Of a stretch of 49,934 nt of DNA, positions 19,615 through 28,431 are shown piece by piece (the stretch's first letter is position 1; each line of letters starts with the position of its first letter). Below the pieces are notes generated by a model that did no database searches, was not told the origin of the DNA, and saw nothing but the letters and a program-made list of their open reading frames with translations. Source of the DNA: Gammaproteobacteria bacterium. Its GTDB lineage: Bacteria > Pseudomonadota > Gammaproteobacteria > Eutrophobiales > Eutrophobiaceae. The position numbers were made by a program, and so were the translations under genes. The stretch lies in contig JACPSH010000009.1 in assembly GCA_016193395.1 (NCBI GenBank), forward strand, positions 1 through 49,934, written 5' to 3'.

Positions 19615-20031
19615 CTAATCTCCATACACGGTGAGGGTCATTCGGCGCACGTGCGGTTGCAGGCGGTGTTCCCAAAGATAAATTCCCTGCCACGTTCCGA
19701 GAATGCAGCGGCCGCCGCTGACGGGCAGACTGATGCTGTTCTGCGTCAGCACGCTGCGCACGTGCGCCGGCATGTCGTCCGGCCCCTCGGTCACGTGCCG
19801 GAACAGACGGTCGCCGTCCGGAGCGAGCCTCGCCATGAAGCGCTCCAGATCGGCGCGCACCGAGGGGTCCGCGTTTTCGCACAGCATGAGTGAAGCGCTG
19901 GTATGCTCCAGGAAGACGTTGCACAGTCCGTGACTGATGCCGGAGCCGCGCACAAAAGCATTGACCTCGGCGGTGATCTCGATGCTGCCGCGGCCGGTCG
20001 TCGTGATTTCGATCTGCTCCTGTCTGACCAT
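19615..20031 (-). CDS. yjbQ: YjbQ family protein (UPF0047, secondary thiamine-phosphate synthase-like)
   Basis: 138-aa protein of the UPF0047/YjbQ family. Members show weak thiamine-phosphate synthase activity when overproduced, but the true role is unknown. The conserved motif FLEHTSASLMLCENADPSV, the GPDDMPAHVRSVL block and the C-terminal GTWQGIYLWEHR are all present. The start MVRQEQIEIT lies 2 nt after the CULT-gene stop, so the two are tightly coupled. An upstream Met at 20139 is inside the CULT gene and was rejected. Confidence 0.93.
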   Translation of the reverse strand: MVRQEQIEITTTGRGSIEITAEVNAFVRGSGISHGLCNVFLEHTSASLMLCENADPSVRADLERFMARLAPDGDRLFRHVTEGPDDMPAHVRSVLTQNSISLPVSGGRCILGTWQGIYLWEHRLQPHVRRMTLTVYGD

Positions 20032-20033
20032 GA

Positions 20034-20456
20034 TCAGGCCGTCCGGCCGGCCTGCGCGATCAGACGCTCGAGTATCAGACCATAGAACCGCGCCGCGCCG
20101 CTGAACAGCCAGCCCAGGTGGCCGCCGCAGCCGCCGCACGCGGCGATCCGCCAGGCGCAGCCCGAAAACCAGGTATGTTCCGGCGTCGCGCGGCCGAGGG
20201 TTTTACAGCCCGGCGCCTCTGCAAAGCAGCCAAAATTGAAGATCACACCATGAGGATTGCTGCGGGTGTGCGCATGATCGCCCTCGACGGCTATGCGCTG
20301 TGATTCGTCGGTGATAAACCGACCGCAGCTCCGGCAACAGAGTTGCTTCCGGAACTCCGTACCGGTCTCCTGCGCCGCCGGACGCGATTGGGCCGCAGTC
20401 CTGGCCGACGTGGCATCCAACCACAGTGCCGGTTGCAGCGCAGCCGGTAGGTTCAT
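20034..20456 (-). CDS. CULT-domain (cereblon-like thalidomide-binding fold) protein
   Basis: A 140-aa protein with a single CULT domain, the fold of the cereblon C-terminus; single-domain bacterial homologues such as Magnetospirillum MsCI4 are known. Zinc ligands: Cys41-x2-Cys44 and Cys107-x2-Cys110. The ligand cage is His94, Trp96, Trp102, Trp116, Phe118; the spacing 2-6-14-2 equals human H378/W380/W386/W400/F402. GRFITD, NPHGVIFNFGCF and the C-terminal FYGLILERL are family blocks. The ATG overlaps the exporter stop (ATGA, 20453-20456). The cellular ligand and role of bacterial CULT proteins are unknown; uridine and cyclic imides bind in vitro. Confidence 0.92.
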   Translation of the reverse strand: MNLPAALQPALWLDATSARTAAQSRPAAQETGTEFRKQLCCRSCGRFITDESQRIAVEGDHAHTRSNPHGVIFNFGCFAEAPGCKTLGRATPEHTWFSGCAWRIAACGGCGGHLGWLFSGAARFYGLILERLIAQAGRTA

Positions 20457-21262
20457 GACGGATATACAAGCCTGAGGCCGACCAGAAACAGAAAAACAGC
20501 GAAGGCGCGTTGCAGGCTTGCCGTGGGCAGCGCGTGGGCGATGCGCGTTCCCAGGGGAGCGGCAAAAACACTCACCGTTGCGATCAGCAGGGCCGCCGGC
20601 CAGTAAACAAAACCGGTCGCGCCCGGTGGGAGTCGAGGGTCGCCCCACCCGGCGGCCACCATGGCGACGGTCCCGGAAACCGCCAGCGGGATCCCGCATG
20701 CGGAGGACGTGGCCACCGCGTTGCGTATGTTGACATTGCACCAGAGCAGAAACGGCACGGTCATGGTCCCACCGCCGATCCCAAACAGGGAAGAGAGTGC
20801 GCCGATCACGGCCCCGGCACAAGAAAGCCCGGGCAGACCCGGCAGCCGTCCGTGCGCCGCCGGGTTGGGCCCCCACGCGAGGTGAACGGCGACCAGGCAC
20901 TCGAACACGCCGAACATCAGGCGCAGGGTGCTGCCGGCAAGCTGGTCCGCGATCCACGCACCGGCCGCCGCCCCGGTGAGAATCCCCGGCGCGAGCGGCG
21001 CGACGAGCGTCCAGAGTACGGCGCCGCGGCGATGATGGGAGAGCGCGGAGGAGGCCGAAGTGAAGATGATGCTGGCCAGGGACGATGCGACCGCGAGATG
21101 CATCGCCACGTCGGGCGGGATCAACTGCAGATGGAAAAGGAACAGCAGGACCGGAACGATAATCAACCCGCCGCCGATCCCGAGCATTCCGCCGAACAGG
21201 CCCGCCACGGCCCCCAGCGCCGCGTAAAGCCCTGAGGCGAGGAGATCCGGAGCGGCGGACAT
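20453..21262 (-). CDS. Sulfite exporter TauE/SafE (TSUP) family permease
   Basis: Inner-membrane protein of 269 aa with about eight hydrophobic segments arranged in two homologous halves. The first half has LFGGMLGIGGGLIIVPVLLF and the second LSSLFGIGGGTMTVPFLLW, the paired GIGGG signatures of the TauE/SafE/TSUP family. Members export sulfite, sulfoacetate, thiosulfate or other organic anions. It is the first gene of a tight operon with the CULT gene (4-nt overlap), yjbQ and a CoA transferase. A sulfur-anion role would suit a sulfur oxidiser, but the substrate is not shown by the sequence. Confidence 0.92.
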   Translation of the reverse strand: MSAAPDLLASGLYAALGAVAGLFGGMLGIGGGLIIVPVLLFLFHLQLIPPDVAMHLAVASSLASIIFTSASSALSHHRRGAVLWTLVAPLAPGILTGAAAGAWIADQLAGSTLRLMFGVFECLVAVHLAWGPNPAAHGRLPGLPGLSCAGAVIGALSSLFGIGGGTMTVPFLLWCNVNIRNAVATSSACGIPLAVSGTVAMVAAGWGDPRLPPGATGFVYWPAALLIATVSVFAAPLGTRIAHALPTASLQRAFAVFLFLVGLRLVYPS

Positions 21263-21409
21263 CGCGGGATATTTGCTACATTATTAGTCGGGCCCTACGG
21301 CAATTATTGCACAGCGCCGCGGTGCGCCACTTGGGGCCACAACCGAAGAACTCACCAGGGCAACGATCCGGATCCATGCATGCAGACTGCTGACCTTGCC
21401 GGGCCCGGC

Positions 21410-23407
21410 ATGAACACTCGATATCGGAACGGCTGCCTGTGGGGCCTCACGCTGCTGTTGCTTGCCGCCATGCCCGCTGCGTGGTGCGCGGACGAGGAGG
21501 CCCGCCTGCAGGAGCAACGCAGGGAGTTCCTGCAGGCGCAACGGGCATTGCGCACGGGCGATATCAGGTCGTTCAAACGGCTCCTGGCCGATCTGTCCGA
21601 TTACCCTCTGTATGCCTATCTACTCTATGACGTTCTGCGGGCGCGGCTGCCGACTGCCAGCCCCGAGGAAGTCAGTTCGTTCCTTGTGCGCTTTGGCGAC
21701 CTGCCCCGGGCAGAGGATCTGCGCAGCGAGTGGCTGCGGACACTGGCCAGGCGCGGCCGGTGGCAGGCGTTCCTGACTTTCTACGCACCACAGACCGACA
21801 CGACATTGCAGTGTTACCAGCTCCTGGCGCGCATCCGGACCGGAAGCCGGGCCTATCTGCTGGAAGACGCCCGCACGCTGTGGTTGTCTCCCCGATCGCA
21901 GCCGTCCCAGTGCGACGAAGCCTTCGAGATGCTGTACGCGAGCGACCTGATGACCCACGAACTGGTCTGGTCGCGCATCAGGCTCGCAATGGACGAGGGA
22001 GAAACCGGCCTTGCGAGAAACCTCGCTTCCCGCCTGCCGGCGGGGGACCAGCGGTGGGTGGGGCGCTGGATCGCGATCTACCAGAATCCCGCCAGGGGCA
22101 CGCTGGACCCCGGGCTCGAGGACACGGAGATCGCGCGGGCTGCGCTCCTGCAGGCCATGCGCCGGCTGGTGAAAATGGACGGCAACCTGGCCATCACACG
22201 CTGGCCGGCGCTGCGGTCGAGCTATGGTTTCGCTGCGGCTGAACAGGCCGAGATCGATCGGCTGCTTGCGCTGGGCGCCGCGAAGAATAACCATCCGGAA
22301 GCGAAGGATCTGCTCGGGGCGGTGCACAGCGTCGGCATCGACGAAGAGCTGTTCGACTGGCGGCTGCGCGTCGCCCTGAAAACCCGTGACTGGCGGACCC
22401 TGCTCGGGTGGACCGAGGGTGAGGTCCCGGACAAGGATCCGGTGCGGCAGAGCTGGCTGTACTGGCGCGCCCGCGCCCTGGAACAGACAGGAAACGCCGA
22501 AGACGCCTCGGCGATTTTCCACCAGCTCGCTACCGAGCGCGATTATTACGCCTTCCTTGCCGCAGACCGGATGGGAATTGCCTATGACCTGAACCACCAT
22601 CCGCTGCCGGAGGATCTGGGGGAATGGGAGCGCCTGGCGCGCATGCCGGCCGTGCAGCGCGCCCGTGAGCTGTACGTGCTCGAGATGACCACCGCCGCGG
22701 CACGCGAATGGCAGCACGCGCTGGAGGGGATGACGACTTACCAGATGCAAATCGCGGCGATGATCGCCTCCAACTGGGGCTGGCATCACCGCGCCATCCT
22801 CACCATGGTCAAGGCGCGGTCGCTGGACGACCTCGTACTGCGCTTCCCGGTGCCCTACGAGAAGCAGCTGCGCGAATACGCGGACCTGCGCAACCTGGAT
22901 CTCGCCTGGGTATATGCCGTGACGCGCGCGGAAAGCGCGTTCCTGGAAGACGCGCGCTCGCCCGCCGGCGCGCTCGGCCTCATGCAGGTGATGCCGCAGA
23001 CCGGGCGGGACACGGCCAGGAGCATCGGCCTGAGGAAATTCTCGACGCCCCAACTGCTGGATTCCGGCACCAATATCCCTATTGGCACCGCCTACCTGCG
23101 GCAGATGCTGAACCGGTTCAATGACAACGTCGTACTGGCAACCGCGGCCTACAATGCGGGGCCGGGAAACGTCTCAAACTGGATCTCGGCGCAGGATTGC
23201 ATCGAACCCGATATCTGGATTGAGCGCATTCCGTTCACGGAAACGCGCAAATACGTGCAGCGCATTCTTTATTATTCGAGCATCTACGACTGGCGCCTGG
23301 GCCAGGAGGTCGTCCCGCTGCGGGTACGCATGGCAGCCGTGTCGCCGCGCGATCCAAACCTGGTCGCCGGCCTGGGCTGCACCGGCGGCGTGGTGTCGAT
23401 GCACTGA
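21410..23407 (+). CDS. slt: Soluble lytic murein transglycosylase Slt70-type
   Basis: Periplasmic enzyme that cleaves peptidoglycan to 1,6-anhydromuropeptides. 665 aa after the signal peptide (MNTRYRNGCLWGL...AAWCA). The long alpha-helical superhelix (about 30-480) is followed by the catalytic GEWL domain with Glu508 in VTRAESAF, the motif GALGLMQVMPQTG, and TAAYNAGPGNVSNW. ATG 21410 was chosen because it gives a proper signal peptide; the upstream Met at 21380 adds ten residues before the charged n-region. The next gene starts 3 nt after its stop. Confidence 0.95.
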   Translation: MNTRYRNGCLWGLTLLLLAAMPAAWCADEEARLQEQRREFLQAQRALRTGDIRSFKRLLADLSDYPLYAYLLYDVLRARLPTASPEEVSSFLVRFGDLPRAEDLRSEWLRTLARRGRWQAFLTFYAPQTDTTLQCYQLLARIRTGSRAYLLEDARTLWLSPRSQPSQCDEAFEMLYASDLMTHELVWSRIRLAMDEGETGLARNLASRLPAGDQRWVGRWIAIYQNPARGTLDPGLEDTEIARAALLQAMRRLVKMDGNLAITRWPALRSSYGFAAAEQAEIDRLLALGAAKNNHPEAKDLLGAVHSVGIDEELFDWRLRVALKTRDWRTLLGWTEGEVPDKDPVRQSWLYWRARALEQTGNAEDASAIFHQLATERDYYAFLAADRMGIAYDLNHHPLPEDLGEWERLARMPAVQRARELYVLEMTTAAAREWQHALEGMTTYQMQIAAMIASNWGWHHRAILTMVKARSLDDLVLRFPVPYEKQLREYADLRNLDLAWVYAVTRAESAFLEDARSPAGALGLMQVMPQTGRDTARSIGLRKFSTPQLLDSGTNIPIGTAYLRQMLNRFNDNVVLATAAYNAGPGNVSNWISAQDCIEPDIWIERIPFTETRKYVQRILYYSSIYDWRLGQEVVPLRVRMAAVSPRDPNLVAGLGCTGGVVSMH

Positions 23408-23410
23408 ATC

Positions 23411-24391
23411 ATGCTGATTCGCAGTATCTGCATCCTCGGCGGAACTGGCTTTGTCGGCCGGTCGCTCGCTAACCGGCTGGCGCGCGACGGCTATGCGCTG
23501 CGCGTGCTCACCCGCGACCGCGAGCGCAACCGATCCGCGCTCATCCTCCTGCCGGCGCTCGAGCTGATCGAGGCCGACGTGCACGACCCTGCGCAGCTCG
23601 CGCTTCACTTTTCAGGTTGCGACGCGGTCATCAATCTCGTCGGGATCCTGAACGAGCGCGGCCGCAACGGCGCCGGCTTCCGCCATGCGCACGTGGAACT
23701 GGCGGAGAAAGTGATCGCCGCATGCCGGCTGAGCGGCGCGCGGCGCCTGCTGCACATGAGCGCCCTCAATGCGGACGCGCAAAACGGGCCGAGCCATTAT
23801 CTGCGCAGCAAGGGCGCGGCCGAGGACCTGGCGCATCAGGCCGGGGAACTGCGCGTGACCAGTTTCCGCCCGTCGGTGATCTTCGGCGCGGGCGACAGCT
23901 TCTTCAACCGTTTCGCCGCCTTGCTCAGGATGACACCGGGGATTTTTCCATTGGCCTGCGCCGGCGCGCGCTTTGCCCCCGTCTTCATCGAAGACGTGGT
24001 GGAGGCCATGGCCCGTGCCCTGGTCAATCCCGACACCTACGGCCGGCGTCTCAATCTGTGCGGCCCGCGCACCTACACGCTGGAGCAGCTCGTACGCTAC
24101 ACGGCGGAATGCATCCGCGCGCGGCGCCTGATCATCCCGCTCCCGGATTTTCTGTCGCGCCTGCAGGCGGCGGTTTTCGACTTCGTCCCGGGCAAACCGT
24201 TCTCAACCGACAACTACCTGTCGGCCACCGTCGACAGCGTTTGTGAACGCAACGATCTGGATAGCCTTGGCATCGCGCCGACGCCGCTTGAAGCGATCGT
24301 CCCGCAGTACCTGTGCGGGCGGGTTGTCAAAGCCCACTACGATCGGTTCCGCAGCCGTTCGCACCGGAACGCCGATGGCCCGCCCGTGTGA
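23411..24391 (+). CDS. NAD(P)-binding complex I NDUFA9-like protein
   Basis: 326-aa atypical SDR of the complex I NDUFA9 subunit family, homologous to a nucleotide-binding accessory subunit of mitochondrial complex I. The N-terminal Rossmann motif [14 protein letters not shown] is clear, followed by VINLVGIL and [11 protein letters not shown] (YxxxK), then [17 protein letters not shown] and [14 protein letters not shown]. In free-living proteobacteria it is usually not linked to nuo genes and its substrate is unknown. Stop and cca start overlap (GTGA). Confidence 0.9.
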   Translation: MLIRSICILGGTGFVGRSLANRLARDGYALRVLTRDRERNRSALILLPALELIEADVHDPAQLALHFSGCDAVINLVGILNERGRNGAGFRHAHVELAEKVIAACRLSGARRLLHMSALNADAQNGPSHYLRSKGAAEDLAHQAGELRVTSFRPSVIFGAGDSFFNRFAALLRMTPGIFPLACAGARFAPVFIEDVVEAMARALVNPDTYGRRLNLCGPRTYTLEQLVRYTAECIRARRLIIPLPDFLSRLQAAVFDFVPGKPFSTDNYLSATVDSVCERNDLDSLGIAPTPLEAIVPQYLCGRVVKAHYDRFRSRSHRNADGPPV

Positions 24392-25593
24392 AGATATATA
24401 GGGTCGGCGGGGCCGTCCGCGACCGACTGCTCGGCCGGCCCGTAGCGGACACGGACTGGGTGGTCGTCGGTGGTACGCCGGATCAGATGGAACAATTGGG
24501 CTACCGGCCGGTCGGTCGGGACTTCCCCGTGTTCTTGCACCCGCAGAGCAGCGAGGAATACGCGTTGGCGCGCACCGAGCGCAAGACCGGCCGCGGCTAC
24601 AAGGGATTCGCCTTCGACACCTCCCCCACGGTCACGCTGGAAGCGGATCTCGCGCGCAGGGATCTCACCATCAACGCCCTGGCGGAGGATGAAAATGGCA
24701 GCATCATCGACCCGTACGGCGGGCGCGATGATCTCAAGCAGGGCATCCTCCGGCACGTATCGGAAGCTTTTGCCGAGGATCCTTTGCGCGTCCTGCGCGT
24801 CGCGCGTTTCGCGGCGCGCTTCAATTTCCGCGTGGCCGATGCGACCGTGGAGCTCATGCGCCGCATCGGCGCGGACGGCGAACTGGAGCACCTGGTGCCG
24901 GAACGGGTCTGGACCGAGACCGAGCGCGCGCTCGCCGAACCGCACGCGCGGCGCTACTTCGAGACGCTGGCGCAATGCGATGCGCTCGGGCGCGTATTCC
25001 CGGAAATCGCGGCGTTGTCGGGGGTGCCGCAACCTGCAAAGCACCATCCCGAGATCGACAGCGGCCTGCATACGCTGATGGCCCTGGAACAGGCCTGCCG
25101 CATCACGCCGGATCCCGCGGTGCGCTTTGCCGTCCTGGTGCATGACCTCGGCAAGGGCGCGACGCCGCGCGCGGAGTGGCCCTCCCACCCGGGACACGAG
25201 GAACGGGGGGTCGCGATGATCCATGTCCTGTGCGATCGCTACCGGATCCCGAACCGCTACCGCGAACTCGGCGTGATCGCGGCGCGGCACCACCTCGACT
25301 GTCACCGCGTCGCGGAAATGAAGCCAGCCACGGTTCTGAAAAAACTGGAGGAAATGGACGCCTTCCGCCGACCCGAACGGTTCGAGCAGTTCCTGCTCGC
25401 ATGCGAAGCGGACGCGCGCGGACGCAAGGGGCTTGAGGATCGTCCATACCCGCAGGCGGATCGGTTCCGGCGGCTCTGCGCCGCCGCCGCCAGGGCGGAT
25501 CTGAGCGGCGTCGATCTCGCCTCAATGGGCGGGACGGATGCCGCGGCTACCGTCAGGGAGAGGCGGTTGGACGCGCTGAAGCAGGCCGAGTGA
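24388..25593 (+). CDS. cca: Multifunctional CCA tRNA nucleotidyltransferase/phosphohydrolase
   Basis: Adds or repairs the 3' CCA of tRNAs. From GTG 24388 ([12 protein letters not shown]) the protein is 401 aa, close to the 412 aa of E. coli Cca. Head motif [11 protein letters not shown] and DTDWVVVG (metal Asp pair), [10 protein letters not shown], and [12 protein letters not shown] are class II polymerase features. The C-terminal HD domain ([28 protein letters not shown]) gives the phosphohydrolase part found in gamma- and betaproteobacteria. The GTG overlaps the previous stop by 4 nt; the longer ORF beginning at 24313 overlaps that gene and lacks conservation. Confidence 0.96.
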   Translation: MKIYRVGGAVRDRLLGRPVADTDWVVVGGTPDQMEQLGYRPVGRDFPVFLHPQSSEEYALARTERKTGRGYKGFAFDTSPTVTLEADLARRDLTINALAEDENGSIIDPYGGRDDLKQGILRHVSEAFAEDPLRVLRVARFAARFNFRVADATVELMRRIGADGELEHLVPERVWTETERALAEPHARRYFETLAQCDALGRVFPEIAALSGVPQPAKHHPEIDSGLHTLMALEQACRITPDPAVRFAVLVHDLGKGATPRAEWPSHPGHEERGVAMIHVLCDRYRIPNRYRELGVIAARHHLDCHRVAEMKPATVLKKLEEMDAFRRPERFEQFLLACEADARGRKGLEDRPYPQADRFRRLCAAAARADLSGVDLASMGGTDAAATVRERRLDALKQAE

Positions 25594-25609
25594 TGGCCTG
25601 CAACGCGGG

Positions 25610-26404
25610 TCAGGCCAATACGGCGACCAGCACTGCGCCCAGTGCAAACCGGTAAAGGGCGAAGGGCAGCATCCCGACGCGCGCGATGAACTTCAGGAAA
25701 TAGTGGATCGTGATCCAGCCGGCGCCGGCGGAGATCAGTCCGACCAGGCCCATGGATCCCCATGGCGCCGCCTCCGGCAGGCGAAGGAGCTGGAACGATT
25801 CGTAGACACCGGCAAGCAGGATGGCGGGGATCGAGAGCAGGAAGGCGAAGCGCGCCGCGGCATTCCTGCCCAAATCCAGAAACAGGGCCGCGGTCATCGT
25901 GATGCCGGAACGCGACGTGCCCGGGACCAGCGCAAGGCATTGGGCGAGCCCGATGCAGAGGACATCGCGCCAGCCGAGCGAATCGTCATCGCGATGGTGC
26001 CGGCCCCTGCGATCGGCCCATAACAGCAGCAGTCCATAGCCGGGCGTGGTCACGGCAATCACCAGCGGGTCGCGGAATGCCGTGGCGACCAGCTGATGCA
26101 GTAACAGTCCCGCGAAAATCACCGGGAGCGTCGCCACGCAAAGGTGGAACAGCATCCGCCTCTCGCTCTTCAGGGTCGTGTGGCCGGCATGGCCCAGCGA
26201 GGCCAACATGCGCGCCACGTCCCGACGGAAGTAGACCACGACGGCGACCAGCGTTCCCACGTGCGCGCCCACATCGTGCGCCAGTCCCTGATCCGGCCAC
26301 CCAAGCAGCGCCGGCAGGAGGATCAGGTGGCCGGAGCTCGAGACCGGGAGGAACTCGGTCAGTCCCTGCACGAGACCGAGAACAATGAGATGCAGCGGAT
26401 CCAA
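25610..26404 (-). CDS. uppP: Undecaprenyl-diphosphatase UppP/BacA
   Basis: Integral membrane phosphatase of 264 aa recycling undecaprenyl pyrophosphate for cell-wall synthesis. Signature I LVQGLTEFLPVSSSGHLIL and signature II VPGTSRSGITMTAALFL are intact, with about eight hydrophobic helices. It is convergent with cca (16 nt between stops) and follows the lipoprotein gene at 26412-27137 by 7 nt on the same strand. Confidence 0.96.
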   Translation of the reverse strand: MDPLHLIVLGLVQGLTEFLPVSSSGHLILLPALLGWPDQGLAHDVGAHVGTLVAVVVYFRRDVARMLASLGHAGHTTLKSERRMLFHLCVATLPVIFAGLLLHQLVATAFRDPLVIAVTTPGYGLLLLWADRRGRHHRDDDSLGWRDVLCIGLAQCLALVPGTSRSGITMTAALFLDLGRNAAARFAFLLSIPAILLAGVYESFQLLRLPEAAPWGSMGLVGLISAGAGWITIHYFLKFIARVGMLPFALYRFALGAVLVAVLA

Positions 26405-26411
26405 TGTGCGG

Positions 26412-27137
26412 TCAGAGAATGGGAAGGAACGCGGCGGTGGCCATCCGCTGGATCACCTTCCTGAGGGTCCGGTTGTTCCTGTCGGCAATGATGACGGCCA
26501 TTGTATCCTGCAGCCCGATCATCTTTCCGAACAGCCGTTCGTAGCTCAGATTCTCGGGCTCGCCCTGGAGCGACACGCTGTATAGATACGGCTTTCCGGC
26601 GCCGTCCACGCTGTGCCCGAGTTTCCAGGCCGCGATCTCGATGTTGCGTGCGCTGTGGTACAAGTTCTGCGCATCGACGGTGTCGAGCACATAGAACTCG
26701 GTTTTGTATTCATAGGCTGCCATGACCATCGAAGCCAGCCCGGCGACGAAGGCGAATACCCGATCGCCCGTGAACTCCGGCGCCAGGCTGAGGTGGATCG
26801 CGTCCACGCCGGTCCGGTCCTGCACTTCCGGGAAACGCCAGTTATCGGAGCGGGCGAGAAGCCGCGTGACGTTCCCATCCGCCGTGGCCTCCGGGGCCTT
26901 GCGCAGTTCGCGCGGGTTGCGTTTGTACAGCTTGCGCATCAGTGCTTCGAGATGGCCGCGCATCTCGCGGACGTGTACTTCCAGCACCTGGCCGATATCG
27001 CTCTTCGCGAGCGAGCGCACCTGGAAATCCCCGCTCTGGGGACCATCACCCCTGGATTCGGCGCTGCCGCACCCGGCGAGCAGCAGGCTCGCCCCGAGGA
27101 GGCAGGCTTGGACGCGGCCGGTGGATCCCCGGTCCAT
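26412..27137 (-). CDS. Hypothetical lipoprotein
   Basis: 241-aa predicted lipoprotein: a basic n-region, hydrophobic core, and lipobox LLLAGC at about residues 18-23, followed by a Ser/Gly-rich linker. The mature part is mostly helical, with a charged segment (VREMRGHLEALMRKLYKR) and a hydrophobic stretch VFAFVAGLASMVMAAYEYK (about residues 130-148) that might insert in a membrane. It lies 7 nt before uppP and 7 nt after the methyltransferase gene, all on the same strand. I do not recognise the family and propose no function. Confidence 0.85.
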   Translation of the reverse strand: MDRGSTGRVQACLLGASLLLAGCGSAESRGDGPQSGDFQVRSLAKSDIGQVLEVHVREMRGHLEALMRKLYKRNPRELRKAPEATADGNVTRLLARSDNWRFPEVQDRTGVDAIHLSLAPEFTGDRVFAFVAGLASMVMAAYEYKTEFYVLDTVDAQNLYHSARNIEIAAWKLGHSVDGAGKPYLYSVSLQGEPENLSYERLFGKMIGLQDTMAVIIADRNNRTLRKVIQRMATAAFLPIL

Positions 27138-27144
27138 CTCCGTT

Positions 27145-28395
27145 CTAGAGGCGCGGTCTCTGATCGAAGGACGCGAATCCCTTCAACGGACGCGACGGCA
27201 GATTCCGTGTAAACGCTATCGCCTTGACCAGTTCGCCCATTTCCCCCGGCAGGGTCAGCACCTTCACCTGTTGTGCGACTTCCAGCCAGCGGCGGGTATC
27301 ATCGGACGACTGGCGCGAGGCGATCTCCTCGAGCCCGCAACCGATCAGGAAATGCGCCTGCGTCGTGAAGCCGCCCAGGTCGAGGCCGGCGCCGGCGCCG
27401 GCCTCCGCGACCGCGGTGAAATCGACCGCCGCGGAAATGTCCTGCAACCCGGGATAAAGAAGCGGGTCGGCGTGCACTCGGTGGCGATAATGGCAGAGCA
27501 GCGTCCCTTCGCCGCGCTGCGGATGGAAATACTCTCGGCGTGGGTAGCCGTAGTCCAGAAGCACGAGTGCGCCGACCGTCAGAGCCCCGGCCCAGCGTTC
27601 GATCAACGCGCGAAGTGACATGTTGACCTCGGTCACGTAACCGTCGGGCAACGGCGCGCCGAGGTCACGCACAATGTCCTGGACCGCCCCGTCCAGTTCC
27701 GCGTCGGCCGGCAGGCAGCGCCATTCGAACCGCGCGCCTTCCCAGGCGATGCGCATTTCCATGACGCGGCGGCCCGAAAGCCTGACACGGCAAACCGGGA
27801 TCGCGTCCAGCACTTCGTTGGCGAGGATGACGCCGCGCACGCCGCCTTCGGGCAGGCGATCGAGCCAGCGGATGCGCGCGGCGAATTCCGGCAGCTCACG
27901 CGCGAGTCGCTGCCGTTGCCGCTTCCGCAGTCCGGCGCTGGTTTCGAGGATCCAGTACTCGCGCGGTGCATTCCCGCGCGCGATCAGTTCGCGCAACAGG
28001 TCGGTCGCCATCCTGCCGCTGCCCGCGCCCAGTTCGAGGATGAGGTCGCCGCCTGCAAGCTGGAGGATCTCCTCGCATTGCCGGGCGAGACAGGTGGAAA
28101 ACAGCGGTGACAGTTCCGGGGCGGTGACAAAATCCCCGGCCGGGCCAAACTTGGCCGCCCCGGCGTTGTAATAACCCAGGCCCGGCGCATACAGCGCGCA
28201 GTCCATGAATCGACGGAAGCCGATCGAGCCGCCAGCCGCCAGGATTTCGTCGCGTATCTGATCGGAAAGGCGCGCGCTGTGCGCTAGCGTGGCGGGATCG
28301 GGGAGCGGAAGGGCCGCAGTGGCGTGCGGCTGGCTGTGTGGCACATTCACGAAGGCGTTGATTTCTTTGCTGCCCCGCAATCCTTTACGATCCAT
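27145..28395 (-). CDS. SAM-dependent methyltransferase, NDUFAF7/MidA family
   Basis: Class I methyltransferase of about 416 aa, homologous to mitochondrial NDUFAF7 (MidA), which dimethylates an arginine of complex I subunit NDUFS2; the bacterial substrate is unproven. Family blocks: GGSIGFRRFMDCALYAPGLGYY, GDFVTAPELSPLFS, SAM motif ILELGAGSGRMA, and VILANEVLDAIPV. Start uncertain: ATG 28395 lacks a clear ribosome site, GTG 28350 is possible, and the frame is open to 28746, inside the divergent SDR gene. It and the NDUFA9-like gene at 23411 are both complex-I-associated families within 5 kb. Confidence 0.9.
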   Translation of the reverse strand: MDRKGLRGSKEINAFVNVPHSQPHATAALPLPDPATLAHSARLSDQIRDEILAAGGSIGFRRFMDCALYAPGLGYYNAGAAKFGPAGDFVTAPELSPLFSTCLARQCEEILQLAGGDLILELGAGSGRMATDLLRELIARGNAPREYWILETSAGLRKRQRQRLARELPEFAARIRWLDRLPEGGVRGVILANEVLDAIPVCRVRLSGRRVMEMRIAWEGARFEWRCLPADAELDGAVQDIVRDLGAPLPDGYVTEVNMSLRALIERWAGALTVGALVLLDYGYPRREYFHPQRGEGTLLCHYRHRVHADPLLYPGLQDISAAVDFTAVAEAGAGAGLDLGGFTTQAHFLIGCGLEEIASRQSSDDTRRWLEVAQQVKVLTLPGEMGELVKAIAFTRNLPSRPLKGFASFDQRPRL

Positions 28396-28431
28396 CCCGA
28401 AGGCGAAGTCCGCATACATCATACCCAAGCC

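Noticed and set aside
21620-23053. 477-codon minus-strand ORF
   Set aside because: Entirely antisense to slt; high-GC shadow frame without domains.
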